Of a DNA stretch of 64,000 bases, positions 33,109 to 44,895 are shown piece by piece. This DNA is from Rhipicephalus microplus (lineage: Eukaryota; Arthropoda; Arachnida; Ixodida; Ixodidae): NCBI RefSeq assembly GCF_043290135.1, contig NC_134700.1:237678088-237742087 (forward strand), given 5' to 3'. The notes under the pieces are model-generated. The model worked only from the letters and a program-made list of their open reading frames with translations. It searched no databases and was not told where the DNA came from. Every line of letters starts with the position of its first letter. Position 1 is the first letter of the stretch. The position numbers were made by a program, and so were the translations under genes.

Positions 33109-34924
33109 CTGGCGAGGAGGAGGAAAAGACCGGAGCGAGTCGGTCGGGGCTGTCGCAACAGGTCGCACATGCTCGAGGTTGAGTTCAGTCTTTCTGGCGT
33201 AGTCGGGTTGGATCGGTATACTGTCCGCCCGTCACACCACGCCATAAGCATCTTGGAATGTAAATTTCTGCTCCCGACCGCGTTGCAGAAATTAGGTGCC
33301 TTTTCTCATCGTCTAACCACTACCACCACCATACAGCATATCTTGATTTCTATTTCTTTCTTTGTCGCTCTATGCATGTTTAACATGTTCCATTTCACCG
33401 AGCAGTTTTTTTGCTTAACTCTCACATTCATTGTACTAGGTAAAGAGGCCTACCCAATTGTTGCGGCGCATACCCACTTTGAGATTTTTGCGAGCACTAA
33501 AGGTGTATTTAGAACCGTCTGATATAGCTAAGCTGTTAAAAAAGGAAGCGACGAAACGGCGTCGGATCAGGGTATATAAGATCGCGGTGCGTATCCGTAC
33601 ACAAGAACGTACGGACTTCTAACTCCCCATCGCTCGCGAGTCTGGTGTAAGCACACGTCCGCGCTTTACACCCCGCCTATCGGAGGAAGCTGCCAACGCG
33701 ATGCCTTCGAATCCGGTTTGCACTCGGGCGAGACCGGCAACGGCGAGAGATGGATGAAGCGTACGATTGCGTTACGCAGAGGCGGTGACCACTGAGGCAC
33801 GCACGTATCGGAGCTGACATCGCGTTTGTTATCGACACATTTCACTGTGTAAGTGCACTACGGTATAAGTATACGTGTCGCTTCGACTCTCTCTCCCTCT
33901 CTCTGGATTACCAGCAGATACACTCCTAACGGAAAGGCGGGAAGCGCGACAAAGGTGAGGAGCCGAGGAACGTGCTCCATGTAAACGAGCATTGATCGGC
34001 AAATCTGTATCTTTCTTGACCGACTACGACGCTCATTTCAATCCACGCACACCCGGTGTGATGGTCATCGGAAAACGTGAGCTGCAAACGCGAACGTGGT
34101 GTGTGAGCTCTGTTTTTTTTTTTGTCTGTCATCATTGCCGATTTTCTTCTTTATTTATTCATTTCTAATTCACCAAGGTGTAAAACTCAGTGACACTCGT
34201 TGATACGATAATTGACCCGCGAGTGTACAGTGTCTGTCGTGGTTCCCACTTCAACGATTTTTATCGCTTTTTTCGCGCCCCGCACCACTTATACGACCGA
34301 AGAGTTATAGTGCAACGATAGAGATTACGCAAGTATATGTCAGATGCAAGCGATGATCGTTTTTGGCAGCTCTTCAAGAAAGGCGTCATTAGCTGCAGTG
34401 TATTGATATTTTTTTTTTCGTTATATAAATTGTGTTTTGCGTCTTGTTGGTTTCGTTTAGGAAGCCTTCTGTCAAGGCTAGCGTCGATGCCACGTCCGGT
34501 CACTGTAAGACACAATGGCGTCAACCAGACCGTTTTAACGTTAACCTAAACTATCTGGGACGAACAAATGTTTCCTCAGCGCATATTTTTATAGCGCAAC
34601 ACGACCGAGAGTTATATATACATCACGAAAACATGCGGCACGTACGTAGATGTTTTGCGGCAGGTATGCGGATGTTCTATGCGTCTGTATACAATTGTCT
34701 GTTACCGCACTGTCCAAGCTTATCTTTGTTATTTCTTTCTTACTTAAATTTATTCACAGGAGCGGTTGGCAGTGTGTGCAATACTGCCTACTCCTTCTTT
34801 CCAGGCCTAACGGAGCATAACACGCGTCATTCTGTTTAAAAACGAACGAGAAAGACGCAGCCCACGTTCAACAAAAAAAAAAAAAAGTTCAATGACCTAC
34901 AGACAAGATGAAAAACAGGTCGAA
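33109..34924. other. intron sequence, nothing assigned
   Basis: First part of the 18.5-kb intron. A 160-codon minus frame at 32769-33251 is a shifted reading of the linker exon. The rest is non-coding with CT-rich runs near 33885. Confidence 0.5.
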
Positions 34925-35090
34925 AAGCACCGGCTGCTCCGGCCACATTTCGATGAAGGTGAAATGCCTGAGGCCCAGGTGCTTAGATTTTGGTTCACGT
35001 AAAACAACGCACAATGGTCCGAATTTCCGGAGCTCTCCCCTGTGGCGTGCGTCATGGTTAAATCTTTGCTTTGGGACAAAAAGCTCACAC

Positions 35091-35142
<52 letters not shown>

Positions 35143-35143
35143 A
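34925..35143 (+). mobile_element. diverged tRNA-type SINE with (ATT)n tail
   Basis: Body words CACATTTCGATGAAGGTGAAATG, TGCTTAGATTTTGG, GAATTTCCGGAGCTC and TGGCGTGCGTCATGG align with the Ruka-like body; the head is missing. It ends in an ATT trinucleotide run at 35094-35143. Confidence 0.65.
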
Positions 35144-36400
35144 AGCAAAAAACTTAGTTCACATTAGGTCCAAACTGGCATCTTTTATTTTAAATATATC
35201 ACCAAGTTTTGCGTGCACGTGCATGAACCACAGCTTTTTATCTTCATTCTTTCTTTTTCTCTCTCTCTATTTTTTCAAACTTGCGCAGTCCGTAACAGCT
35301 TTCCCGAGGAAATCGCTGCCACCACCTTCTTATTTCAGTTTCTGCAACGTCTGCCAGAACATTTTGAAACTATATAGCGATTCGCAACAAAGAGTACGCT
35401 ATAGCGTACTTGCAACGCTTTATAATAACAAATTTATCGTGATGTATAAGGCACACCTTTGTATTCGTTTTTCGCGTAACCACCCCTTATGTAATAGCCC
35501 CTTGGGGGTCTTCAAGGTAATAAACTGAACTAAACCGAGATGTCGGAAGCGCTGCAAATGTTGGCGAAGACAATATACGCAGGAGCGACACGGGCGATGT
35601 ATATTTCACTACGTTACCGACTATAGTCCCTCTACGACAGCTTCCGCATTTCACGCGGATACTGTCAACCTACATGCAGCATGGCAACTGTCCAAGCGTT
35701 AACCCGCGCGCAGAGCCCGACTATACGGCACCGCAATGCGGGAAGATAACGAGAAACGCAATGTAACATTGATCACTCGCGCGTCGAGTTGCGCGCGGGG
35801 AACGTCGTTCAATATTCACGCGTGGTACGGCAACGAGTGTTGCGATGCTCCGAGTTGCGACGGCACATGTTATCTCACCTGGTGGCTCGTGTAAGGAGCC
35901 GGGAAAAAAAAAAGAAGAAGAGAGGCGTTTAATATTTTCAGAGTTTCGCTCGCTGCCCGCACGCGGATATCAGAAAGACATATACAAGCGGCTTCACAAG
36001 ACCATTTACGGATCGCTTTTATAATATGTAGACGATACTAAGGCAGAGTCTTTTACGATGCCCAAAACCATAAAAGTTTGCGCCTCTTCGTGTACCGCGA
36101 CGTTTTTACTAAACCCATGGCGCCTAAGCCTATAGGTATTGCAATAAATCATTCACAATAACTCCTTTTCGTAGAATATTGCTGCTTCTTTTTTTTCTAT
36201 CGGAATGAAAGCACGAAAATAAGAAGAGCACAGCTTGCAAAAAGTCGTGCAAGGCTGGGTCACAGCAGAGCTGGTGAACCAGACGTAGAAGAGAACGAAT
36301 ATGAAGAAGGTAACTATAAGAGAGCACGTACCGGTTAATGATGATGATCATTTTTATACGCCACGCGGCAAACTATATACTGCATACTATACATGGCTAT
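35144..36400. other. intron sequence, nothing assigned
   Basis: No exon or repeat could be supported. AT-rich with a CpG-rich part near 35740-35880. Confidence 0.45.
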
Positions 36401-36770
36401 CCTTCTTCCTGTCTTTTTTTTTCGTGATGTTGCTTTGTATCTGTCTCCCTTGCTATGTTTTTTTTTCTGTCTCTGTCTTTCTATTTCGTTTGATGCGTTT
36501 GTCTCTCTCTCTCTCTCTAGTCGGTTTCTCACTTCCTATCTCTTGATCTTTTGTTCTTCCCTCAGTTATTTCTCTTTCCCTCTCTGTAATCGGTCTTCAC
36601 CTTCCTACATCTTTTCTTTTTGTCTCTTTTCTTTCTATCTGTTCCACTAGCTGTTTCTGTCTTTCTCTGTACTCGTTCTCGCATCCTCCCACCCGTTACC
36701 CATTTCTTTCCGCCTTACAATCACTTCCCTTCGCCACCGCCGTGCTGTAATATACAGGGCTCTGCCAGCG
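36400..36770 (+). repeat. pyrimidine-rich low-complexity tract
   Basis: Long CT-rich stretch with TTTCTTTC and CTCTCT runs and two imperfect repeats of a unit containing CGGTTTCTCACTTCCT / CGGTCTTCACCTTCCT. It leads into a tRNA-like unit at 36774. Confidence 0.7.
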
Positions 36771-36773
36771 TGC

Positions 36774-36850
36774 GTGGGTAGCCGATTAGTTAGGACGCTC
36801 ACACTCGAATCGCAGGCACGCGAGTTTGAATCTCGCCTAGGCGAAAACAT
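36774..36850 (+). mobile_element. tRNA-related SINE unit (second family), copy 1
   Basis: GTAGCCGATTAGTTAGGACGC (A-box-like), AATCGCAGGCACGCGAGTTTGAATCTC (B-box-like). It resembles the unit at 41945-42012 in sequence and in the context before and after it. A decayed B box and lack of acceptor pairing argue against a working tRNA. Confidence 0.55.
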
Positions 36851-39015
36851 ACTTACTTCGCCAAGAATATTTCTCTTTCTGCCTTCCTGTCTCTCTCTTT
36901 CTGCTCGTTCTCTCTCTCCCTTCGGAGTTATCCCATCCTACGCCGGTGAAATCGACGCGCACGTCTTCTGGTGGCGAGGCAGAAGAGGAAGAACAGGAGG
37001 GCCATAAATATAGAGGATGAAGACGGCGCGGGATGGCATGTGATAATGATAATTGTCTGTCTATGGCACACGGCAAACGTCGACTTTTAGAGCCATGCTG
37101 AAAAAGATCACGTGGAGGGAAATCGCTTAGCTGGATCTGCGAAGGGGTAGTAATAATGAATGTTTAGTAGAGCGAGCCAAATAGTGCACAGTTGTCCAAG
37201 GTGGGCGACGCCCCTAGTCTAGCACGACGTGGGCCTAAGCCGACAGATTGTCTCTGGTTATTGAGGAAATTTTCCAACAGCGGATACCATAGCATTGAAC
37301 GATACTCGCTAATAGTATAGCATCTGTATACGCAAACACCGTATATTCCTGCCATTTCCTGCTTTTTTCTGCACTTCAAGGAACTCAACACCAATTTCCC
37401 TCAACCGTGCCCCTGTCATGACCATGATCCCCAAAGCTCCATTTCCCCTTCTCCATCATTTCCGCTTCCTGTCCCCGCATAATTCATGCTTCACTATGCA
37501 TGTCTTTGAGTACTCAGACAATCTTGCAAACCCACCAGCTTATTTTCCTTTTCCTGTCACGTTTAGGGCAGGTGAAATAGTTTGCCGTTGGTGTACAGTA
37601 TATATCAAGCAAAAAAGTTGTTGCGCCGACAAAAACGCACGTTTGAGAAAACGATGGCTCCAGCCTCATTCCCTATTCCCGATATCTCCTCACTTCGCCC
37701 CAATCTTCGAGCTTTCTTCAGTATATAACGTCTAAAGGGTAACGGATTAGACACACAAGTACAGGTGGTCCCTGCCCCGACTAGAAAACGCACCTGTGAT
37801 TTTTCCGCTGTGATAATGATGCGTGCTGCGTCACTATCATACGCCAATTTACGTTTCGGTACACCCACACGCATACCGTAATTCCCTTTCGCTGAATAGT
37901 TAGCTCCCTTTGTATCTTATTAAGTACTACTTTCTTGTTCTTTTTTTTTTCTGTGTGAGATACTATAGAGCGCAGCCAGAAAACAACAGCGCACGAATAA
38001 CGTGTCCTAAATCTCATCACCCCCTCCTCCCCCTCCCCCAGTAAAAATACAGCAACAAAAGAAAACATTCCTATAGGAGCTATATGACAGAACTGCCTTT
38101 TCCTCGCTTTTCTCTCGCTCATCGTTTGTGTTTCATGTCTCAATATAACCTTCGGCACTCTTCTGGGTCATCTAGTTTTATTGACGGGTAAAATTCAACA
38201 TTATGAACAATTAACATAGTGGTGGTGGTGGTAACGCTAATACAGACAGTGTTAGCTTAGTCACCTCGTTCGCTATTTAAGACTTCAAAGAGCAAGCGCT
38301 CACGCACGCACTTTCATAAAAAAAAGTTTACAAAGACACCCTTAGAGGCCAGTTCCCACTCGTGTATATTTTAGCCATAAAATCTAAAAATATACAAGCC
38401 GAAAGAAAAAAACGTTTCTGCTTAGTTAGAATAGTCGCAGCAGATTGATTCGCTATATACTACATGAAAAGTATGTTGCAAAAAAAATCTTTTAAATGCG
38501 AAGCATTTCTTAGTGAACTTCGGCGAAATCGAGCGTATCTATGCAATCTCCAATGTGGCTACGCGTATAAAGTCCGAAGAACGCTTCTCGCGCGTTTTGT
38601 AAAGAAGCTTCGACGTCTGTAAACAGGGTTAAAAGCACGGGAAGCTCCCCGATGCTGCTGTGTCAGTAGTCACGTGATCATAGAGGGCGGTGGTGAGCTT
38701 TGGGTTGGGCGGAGCCTACGCGCGTGACGTCGCGACAAGTATTCCTGCATGTCGACGGCACCCATCCCTGTTTACATACATGTAATGGGTATATACGCTC
38801 AGCCAGTCTTGATGGTTTTCATAGGTCTCACCATGAAAACAATCAGGAATCATGGGATTATGAAGTGCCATGTGGGATGGAGCTGCAGTGGCGGGGACTC
38901 GCTCGCTGGATTTCGTGCTCACCGGTTGTGCCCCCGCGATCTCCGACGACAGCGCAGCTCTCGCCGACTGGCTCGCCCTATACGCCATCTCCTGACGCCG
39001 ACAAGAAATCTCGCT
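36851..39015. other. intron sequence, nothing assigned
   Basis: No exon recognised. Contains CT-rich and A-rich runs and a (GGT)n stretch near 38220. Confidence 0.45.
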
Positions 39016-39242
39016 GAGTGGTGCCCCGTCCTCGGACTTCTGCAACCGTGTCCATCTTTCCTATCTTCTCCTTACTTCCGTATGTGGCTGTCCCTGCGCC
39101 TCTCTCTATCTTTATACCTTTAATTCGTCCCTATCCTTTTTAAACCCTCCTTACCCCCATCCTTCGTAAGCTACTGTTGAGGTGTCCTACCCCTGAGAGA
39201 CAGTTACGGGGCTCACTTTTATCTTCTTTTCATTTAAGAGTC
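39016..39242 (+). repeat. unclassified interspersed repeat, copy B
   Basis: Matches 13325-13553 in reverse orientation over about 225 bp with scattered substitutions. Right next to it lies a run of C (39247-39262). Confidence 0.7.
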
Positions 39243-39512
39243 ACCTCCCCCCCCCCCCCCCCTGCAGTGGCCATGGTGGCTAAAGGAGGCAAGCGATTGC
39301 TGGTACTTTCTCGCAGGAGATTGAGCTCGAGCATCAGGCCTAGTAGACGGCGACTGAAACAGTGGACCGGTGTGTCGAAGCGTGGTAGCGATTCCGGGCT
39401 CGATTGTCGGCTCCACGAAGGGGTGCCAAGCATAAGGACTACCTCGCACCTCCATCAGTATGACGACGCGGGATCGACGAACCCACTAAGAACCGCAAAC
39501 AAATACCCTTTA

Positions 39513-39743
39513 TCGATTGATTGATTGATTGATATGTGGGGTTTAACGTCCCAAAACCACCGTATGATTATGAGAGAGGCCGTAGTGGAGGGCTCCGGGC
39601 TCCGATATGCACTCAAATCTGAGCACACGGGCCTACAACATTTCCGCCTCCATCGGAAATGCAGCCGCCGCAGCCGGGATTCGATCCCGCGACCTGTGGG
39701 TCAGCAGCCGATTACCTTAGCCACTATACCACCACGGCGAGTC
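39513..39743 (-). mobile_element. Ruka-like SINE with TCGATTGATTG-type flanks
   Basis: Tail first in window orientation (GATTGATTGATATGTGGGG), then the shared body with a deletion of about 20 bp after GAGGGCTCCGG, a B box GGGATTCGATCCCGCGA and a head ending CCACCACGGCGA. TCGATTGATTGATTG occurs at both ends, compatible with a target duplication, though it overlaps the tail repeat. Confidence 0.9.
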
Positions 39744-39893
39744 GATTGATTGATTGTCCCTTAATCCTGGCGCAACCCACCATGGCAATGAAACGAGCAG
39801 TGCGTTGCTACATAAAATAATCTGTTCATTATGTAAAAATGGTAATAGATAGTTTTGAAATCATTAGCTAGATTATCGCTTCATCTAGGAAAA

Positions 39894-40094
39894 AAGAAAG
39901 AAAGAAAGAAAGAAAGAAAAAAGAAAGAAAAAAGAAAGAAAAAAGAAAGAAAGAAAGAAAGAAAAAAAGAAAGGAAGGAAGGAAGAAAGGAAGGAAGGAA
40001 GGAAGGAAGAAAGGAAGGAAGGAAGGAAGGAAGGAAGGAAGGAAGGAAGGAAGGAAGGAAGGAAGGAAGGAAGGAAGGAAGGAAGGAAGGAAGG
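39894..40094. repeat. (GAAA)n / (GGAA)n purine microsatellite
   Basis: About 200 bp of purine tetranucleotides, first GAAA-rich then pure GGAA. The Lys/Glu and Pro/Ser/Phe frames across it are artefacts. Confidence 0.97.
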
Positions 40095-40204
40095 GCCTAT
40101 CACAGAGAAGACTGGCACGTCTACGTCATTGCGCTCGGCCAAAAACACTTGCGATGCTTTGTTGTCGCCGCCACTGGCACATACGCGCGGCAATATGCTC
40201 CAGT

Positions 40205-41062
40205 ATCTTAAGGCGTTCCGCAGGGATCAATTCTGGGTCACCTTTTGTTTTTGCCTTTTATGAACGACATTTCAAATGGTGTCAACTCTTCATTCAGAAT
40301 TTTCGCAGATGACTGAGTCGTTTAACGAGTTAAACATAAAGGGAGTCACGTTATTTTACTGCAAGGTAGACATAAAGAGATTGAGATTATTTTACTGCAG
40401 GCTGATTTAGACATTGTGGGATCAAGGTGTGATTAATGGGAAATGTCCTCCAGAAGCGTGATCACGTCACCTTTTCAAGGAAACGCTTATTTCAGTCTAG
40501 CACATATACACTGAATAAGATGACCTTAAAGCTGAATAGTATAAATATCTACGTACTTTTATGTCTCATTTAGGGTCTGCTTTAAAAACATATTTCACCC
40601 ATAACGCGGTATGGTTTCTACTCGGCAATTATAGTGGAACATTACGCATGAAGGACAGCAAACGTAAATTATCGGGGCAGACACTGCAAGATTGGCGGAA
40701 CAACCTTGGGAGTGTAATTTTTTTCACGCCATTTACCATTCTAAAACCGGCATTGTGCGAGAAACGCATATTAGGTTACCCACTTAAGGGTCGTCGAGAC
40801 GCGATTATGCACTGAAAATCCGCGAATTTACTTGAGAAAGGGTGATGTTTTCTGTTTTCTTGCTGTTTGTTTTTTTCACGAGCCGTAAGAGAATAGAATG
40901 CTCTATCACTCAAAATTGTGAACCTTTTGCAGTACGATTTTTTTACCGCACGTTATGAGTGTGATTACTTTGTTTCTTTTATACTGTAACCCCTGGCTGT
41001 AATGCCCACAGAGGCAATGCCGCTATGTCATAAATAAGTAAGTAAATAAGCAAGCAAACAAA
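40205..41062 (+). pseudogene. degenerate CR1/jockey-type LINE reverse transcriptase
   Basis: The plus strand at 40212-40325 encodes GVPQGSILGHLLF and, 20-odd residues on, FRIFADD, the two standard RT motifs of CR1/jockey-like LINEs, followed at once by a stop. Downstream frames contain fragments such as LQADLDIVGSR, and the region ends with a 3' segment (CTGTAATGCCCACAGAGGCA) and a AAATAAGTAAGTAAATAAGC tail. Many stops and indels: long dead. Confidence 0.75.
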
Positions 41063-41172
41063 TAAATAGATAAGCGAGAAGACGATCTACACTCTTGAAG
41101 GCAATATTCAAGCGTCCTCCAAGTTTTTGCCCATTTTCTATTTCTTCCTTCGTCTATTTCTTTCGGTTTCCG

Positions 41173-41251
<79 letters not shown>

Positions 41252-41255
41252 TGTT
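41173..41255. repeat. (TC)n(TG)n compound microsatellite
   Basis: TCTC run followed by a TG run to about 41255. Same compound type as at 7997. Confidence 0.97.
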
Positions 41256-41548
41256 TGTGTTTTAGTAGCGAAGCTGCTATTAGTCTAACCTTGTCCCGCG
41301 TCAGGTGTAACCAGCAGTATCTGCCGAACAGTATAATAGATGGAACTTTCTCACAGTAGTACATACAAACTGCAGTTGAGTGCAGATATTCTAGATGGCG
41401 CTGCAACGCTACTTCCCGACTGGCTACTGGGCGGGCTGTAGCTGGGTGCGAGATAACGAGTGTCTCTCTCAGTTTCTTGCATCGCCGCCGTACGTGTCGG
41501 GGCATGGTCGAAGCGGAGCTGCGGGAGCGGCGGCTCGTGCTCGTCACC

Positions 41549-41628
<80 letters not shown>

Positions 41629-41630
41629 GG
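41549..41630. repeat. (CAGA)n microsatellite
   Basis: About twenty tandem CAGA units. All open frames across it are artefacts. Confidence 0.98.
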
Positions 41631-41736
41631 TCGTACTCACGGACGGGCGTTCCACTCAACTCATCATTCACTTTTTTTGCGTATGCATGTCTATTTTGTC
41701 TCTTTTTATTTCCATTTCCTTATCTGCCTCCCTCAT

Positions 41737-41890
41737 ATCTCTTTTTCTGTGCTACCCTTCTCTTCCTCCTTTTTTTCACCTATGTCCTCCTCACCCTCAT
41801 TTTCCTATAACCCATCTCTTTTTCTGTGCTACCCTTCTCTTCCTCCTTTTTTTCACCTATGTCCTCCTCACCCTCATTTTCCTATAACCC
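41737..41890. repeat. 77-bp tandem duplication
   Basis: Two identical-looking 77-bp units from ATCTCTTTTTCTGTGCTACC to CCTATAACCC, period 77, within a pyrimidine-rich stretch preceding a tRNA-like unit. Confidence 0.9.
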
Positions 41891-41944
41891 CCTCCTCGCT
41901 ACATCATACTATACAAGGCTATGTTCTGCTAGCGTTTCTCATCC

Positions 41945-42012
41945 GGATAGCCGAGTGGCTAAGACGCTCGCATTCGAGTCGTAGGCATGCGGGTTCGAAT
42001 CTGAGCTCGAGA
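41945..42012 (+). mobile_element. tRNA-related SINE unit (second family), copy 2
   Basis: GGATAGCCGAGTGGCTAAGACGC gives a good A box and GCGGGTTCGAATCT a good B box. It fits a Ser/Leu-type tRNA ancestor, but the 3' half does not restore the acceptor stem. Upstream pyrimidine-rich and downstream AGAAGAGGACGAAG-like context is shared with the copy at 36774. Confidence 0.55.
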
Positions 42013-42225
42013 AGGAAATTGCCGCTCTAAAATTTATCGCTTTCTCTATCTTTATTGCATTCTCTCCGTACTCGTGACCTCGCGCATCAGAGCTGTTGCA
42101 TTCCGCACCGCAGAATTCGGCGCGCGCATTCTGGGAGCGTAGCAGAATACTACGACGAGGTAGAAGAGGACGAAGAAAGGGGCTCTCTGTTCAGCGGCGG
42201 CGCGTGACAACACACCAACTGCACC

Positions 42226-42289
42226 GTGGCCTCCGAGATTGCGGGCGCGCGGCGTAACCCGCCGCGCTCCCGCAATCTCGGAGGCTGTG
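42226..42289. mobile_element. 64-bp foldback element with 8-bp direct flanks
   Basis: Nearly all palindrome: GGCCTCCGAGATTGCGGG at the left and CCCGCAATCTCGGAGGC at the right around a GTAACC centre. Direct repeats ACTGCACC lie at 42218-42225 and 42290-42297. The arms match the ends of the 1.3-kb element at 46402-47688. The 8-bp duplication fits hAT- or P-type transposition. Confidence 0.8.
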
Positions 42290-42297
42290 ACTGCACC

Positions 42298-43364
42298 ACT
42301 GCGCACGTCTTCTAATAGTGATGTCATTGCCCGGCAACGTTCTCTGCTCCGCAGAATCAACCCCCCCCCCCCCCCAAAAAAATTTTTTTCGGAGAACACC
42401 TTACGCCCCGCTTAGACGGTTCTGCAGGAAGTGAATGTGTAAGTGCCCCGTCTGTTAACTGTCACCATCAGTTAAATTTTTCAGTTAAAATGTGATTGCG
42501 AGATGCGAGAAATATGTTTTGCAAATGCGTCATGATTTTTCCCTTTCTCTGCGTGTTAACTCCTTAACCCCTTGATTGTATACATGCGCACCATCTGAGC
42601 TATAAGTAGTTGTAACTGTGCGCTCTGTTTTATCTGACTTCTTTTCCGAAACGTTCTGCGAACAAGGAAAGCATGAGTATTCCTTTCAGAAACATTCTTT
42701 ATTTAAAAAAAAACATAACAAGCATGATAAGCAGAAAGCGCACGACTGTCATCACTGTAGTCACATATGTCAACTACCGGACCTAAGGCATATTCAAGCG
42801 ATTCCCCTGTCCTATTCCTGGCTGCAAGTTTCGATTTTACCTTTAATAATTTCGTCATGCGATCTTATTATTAGCCGTCGTCTACTGTGCTTCCCGTCCC
42901 CTAACATCCATTTCAGAAACGTTAAAAGACCACCGGCTACACCAGCTTTACGTATTACATGGTCGTTCGTATTCCATGCAGAACAACATTGAGAAAACCA
43001 AGGGCCATTTTTTTATCTTTATGACTTGAGTATGCCTAAACCACGTGTCCTACGGGCACTGTCGGTCAATATCTTCCATTGATATTGCCTGAATGAATTT
43101 GTAAGCAAGCGCCTACACGTCTGGCTCATAATAGACATGATTGTGGAGCACTGCAGAATTATCGTCACTTCGCTCAGACATTCCGACTCCACAGCTAACA
43201 TTCCGCGCTGGTCCAGCCTTGCCCGACCCCCGGCGTCCTGCTCTGCATGCAAAATAACGCCGCTTAGTCACCGGGAGAGGGTTCGTGTAAAGTACAGTGT
43301 AGTGTAAAGTGATACCAGACGTGTGCGAGCATTACATTAGGAAAGAAAGAAAGAGCCCATAAAA
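42298..43364. other. intron sequence, nothing assigned
   Basis: C and A homopolymers near 42361-42380; otherwise no supported features. Confidence 0.45.
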
Positions 43365-43760
43365 CTGCCGGCTTCCGAGAACACCTCAGCGGCGTTAGCG
43401 CGCCCGCCGGCGGTCGCGTAGCGTACAAGCTTGCGTGGCGCGCACGATGGGTCGATGGGCCAGCACTCGCTTCGTGTCGATCCCCAAGGCCACGCGAGCT
43501 CAGCTGCCTGGCGCATCCAGACGCGGCTGCCCAGGGTCTTTCCCAAGGAATCTCGCCAAAGCGCGGGCGTCACGCGAGCGAAACCCTGCGAAGACGAGCG
43601 CTTCGCGTGACCCGCCATCTTTTGTATGTGGTCGTCCAGGCGGGTGAGAGGCGAACGCAAAGGAAGGGCGGGGCTGTTGCCAGCGCCACCTGACGCCGAT
43701 GCTTACACCGCAGGTTTTGCTGGCACGCACGCACGCATGCGCACAGCCGCAGCAATCGTA
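43365..43760. other. CpG-rich block, function unknown
   Basis: Dense in CG dinucleotides compared with its surroundings, with open frames of 76-107 codons on both strands and no recognisable family. It could be a CpG-rich repeat or an unrecognised promoter/first exon. No splice-flanked coding unit was convincing. Confidence 0.35.
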
Positions 43761-44769
43761 GTATATCGCATTGCTCGCTGCCGGCGGGAGTACGGCATCA
43801 TCGCCTGTTGCACACGCGGTAGAGCCACATCGTCACGTATGCACGTACGCTGGCATCTGCGCGTGACTATTGGACCACTGTTCTCGCAGAGACGGCTGGT
43901 GTGTTACGAAACGAATTGCCTACCGATTACACGCGAGCCAAATCACCGCACCTCTTCGCTTTCTGCTTTCCAGTTCCGTGGTCACTATAAGAGTCCAACG
44001 GACACGTGCAGACGTGCCTCAGACTATATGCGCCAGGACAAGAGCGTTTTGCATTACCTGTTTATTGTGAGATATTAATGCCACAGATGAGCCAAATGTT
44101 TCCGAAAGCATCGCTACATATATGAAGTGAACTGTCCCCGCGTTGTCTTGTAGCTTCAGTTATGACAGCACTCGGCGGCCGATATTATATTTTGCGTGCG
44201 TCGATAGCAGTATAACTTTCTCGCAACGCTTAAAATCACAATACTGCAGTATACAGTCAAAACGAGCACCACACTGTGTTTTGTGATTTAATGTCTCATT
44301 TCTTGTCTTCTTTATTTTAACTACCAGTCATACGGTCATTTGAGGCGAATACTCGCCGCCGTCGCCGTGATGCTCAGTAAATAAAGTGCACTAAGATCGC
44401 ACCCCATGCTGTGGGTCTCAGAAGTATCGTGCCGGGGTAAGCCGAGAGAAATGGTTGCTTTATGCGCACCGTTCTCAGTTGTGTATAATGTCACATACTC
44501 CGTGATCACGTGTACATGCACAAAAACGTATATAAAGAATGAGAGGGTCAGTGAGCTCGAGATTCCTTCACCAGCCCCACCGTTGCTAATGATGGCACGG
44601 CCAAGCGCACAGACCACTACCGCACCCTGTCTTGAAAGTAACCTCCATCAGGTGCAATGGCTGTTTATTTTTCTGAAAAGGGGCAGTGCGTCGGATTCGA
44701 TTAACTTCGTCTATGCTGTTAATCAGGACAGAATTTTCTCACCGAGTGTGACCCTTACCTTTTCCGCGC

Positions 44770-44895
<126 letters not shown>

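Noticed and set aside
32769..33251. 160-codon minus-strand frame beginning MLMAWCDGRT
   Set aside because: Out of frame with the linker exon. The neighbouring frame has the correct splice phase and the ASKWSK TSP1 start.
41945..42012. Possible Ser/Leu-type tRNA gene
   Set aside because: A and B boxes are good, but the 5' and 3' ends do not form an acceptor stem and a similar unit with shared flanks occurs at 36774, so it is a dispersed tRNA-derived repeat.
43337..43755. CpG-rich overlapping frames as a possible gene
   Set aside because: Open on both strands with no family resemblance and no convincing splice-bounded unit; kept only as a CpG-rich block.
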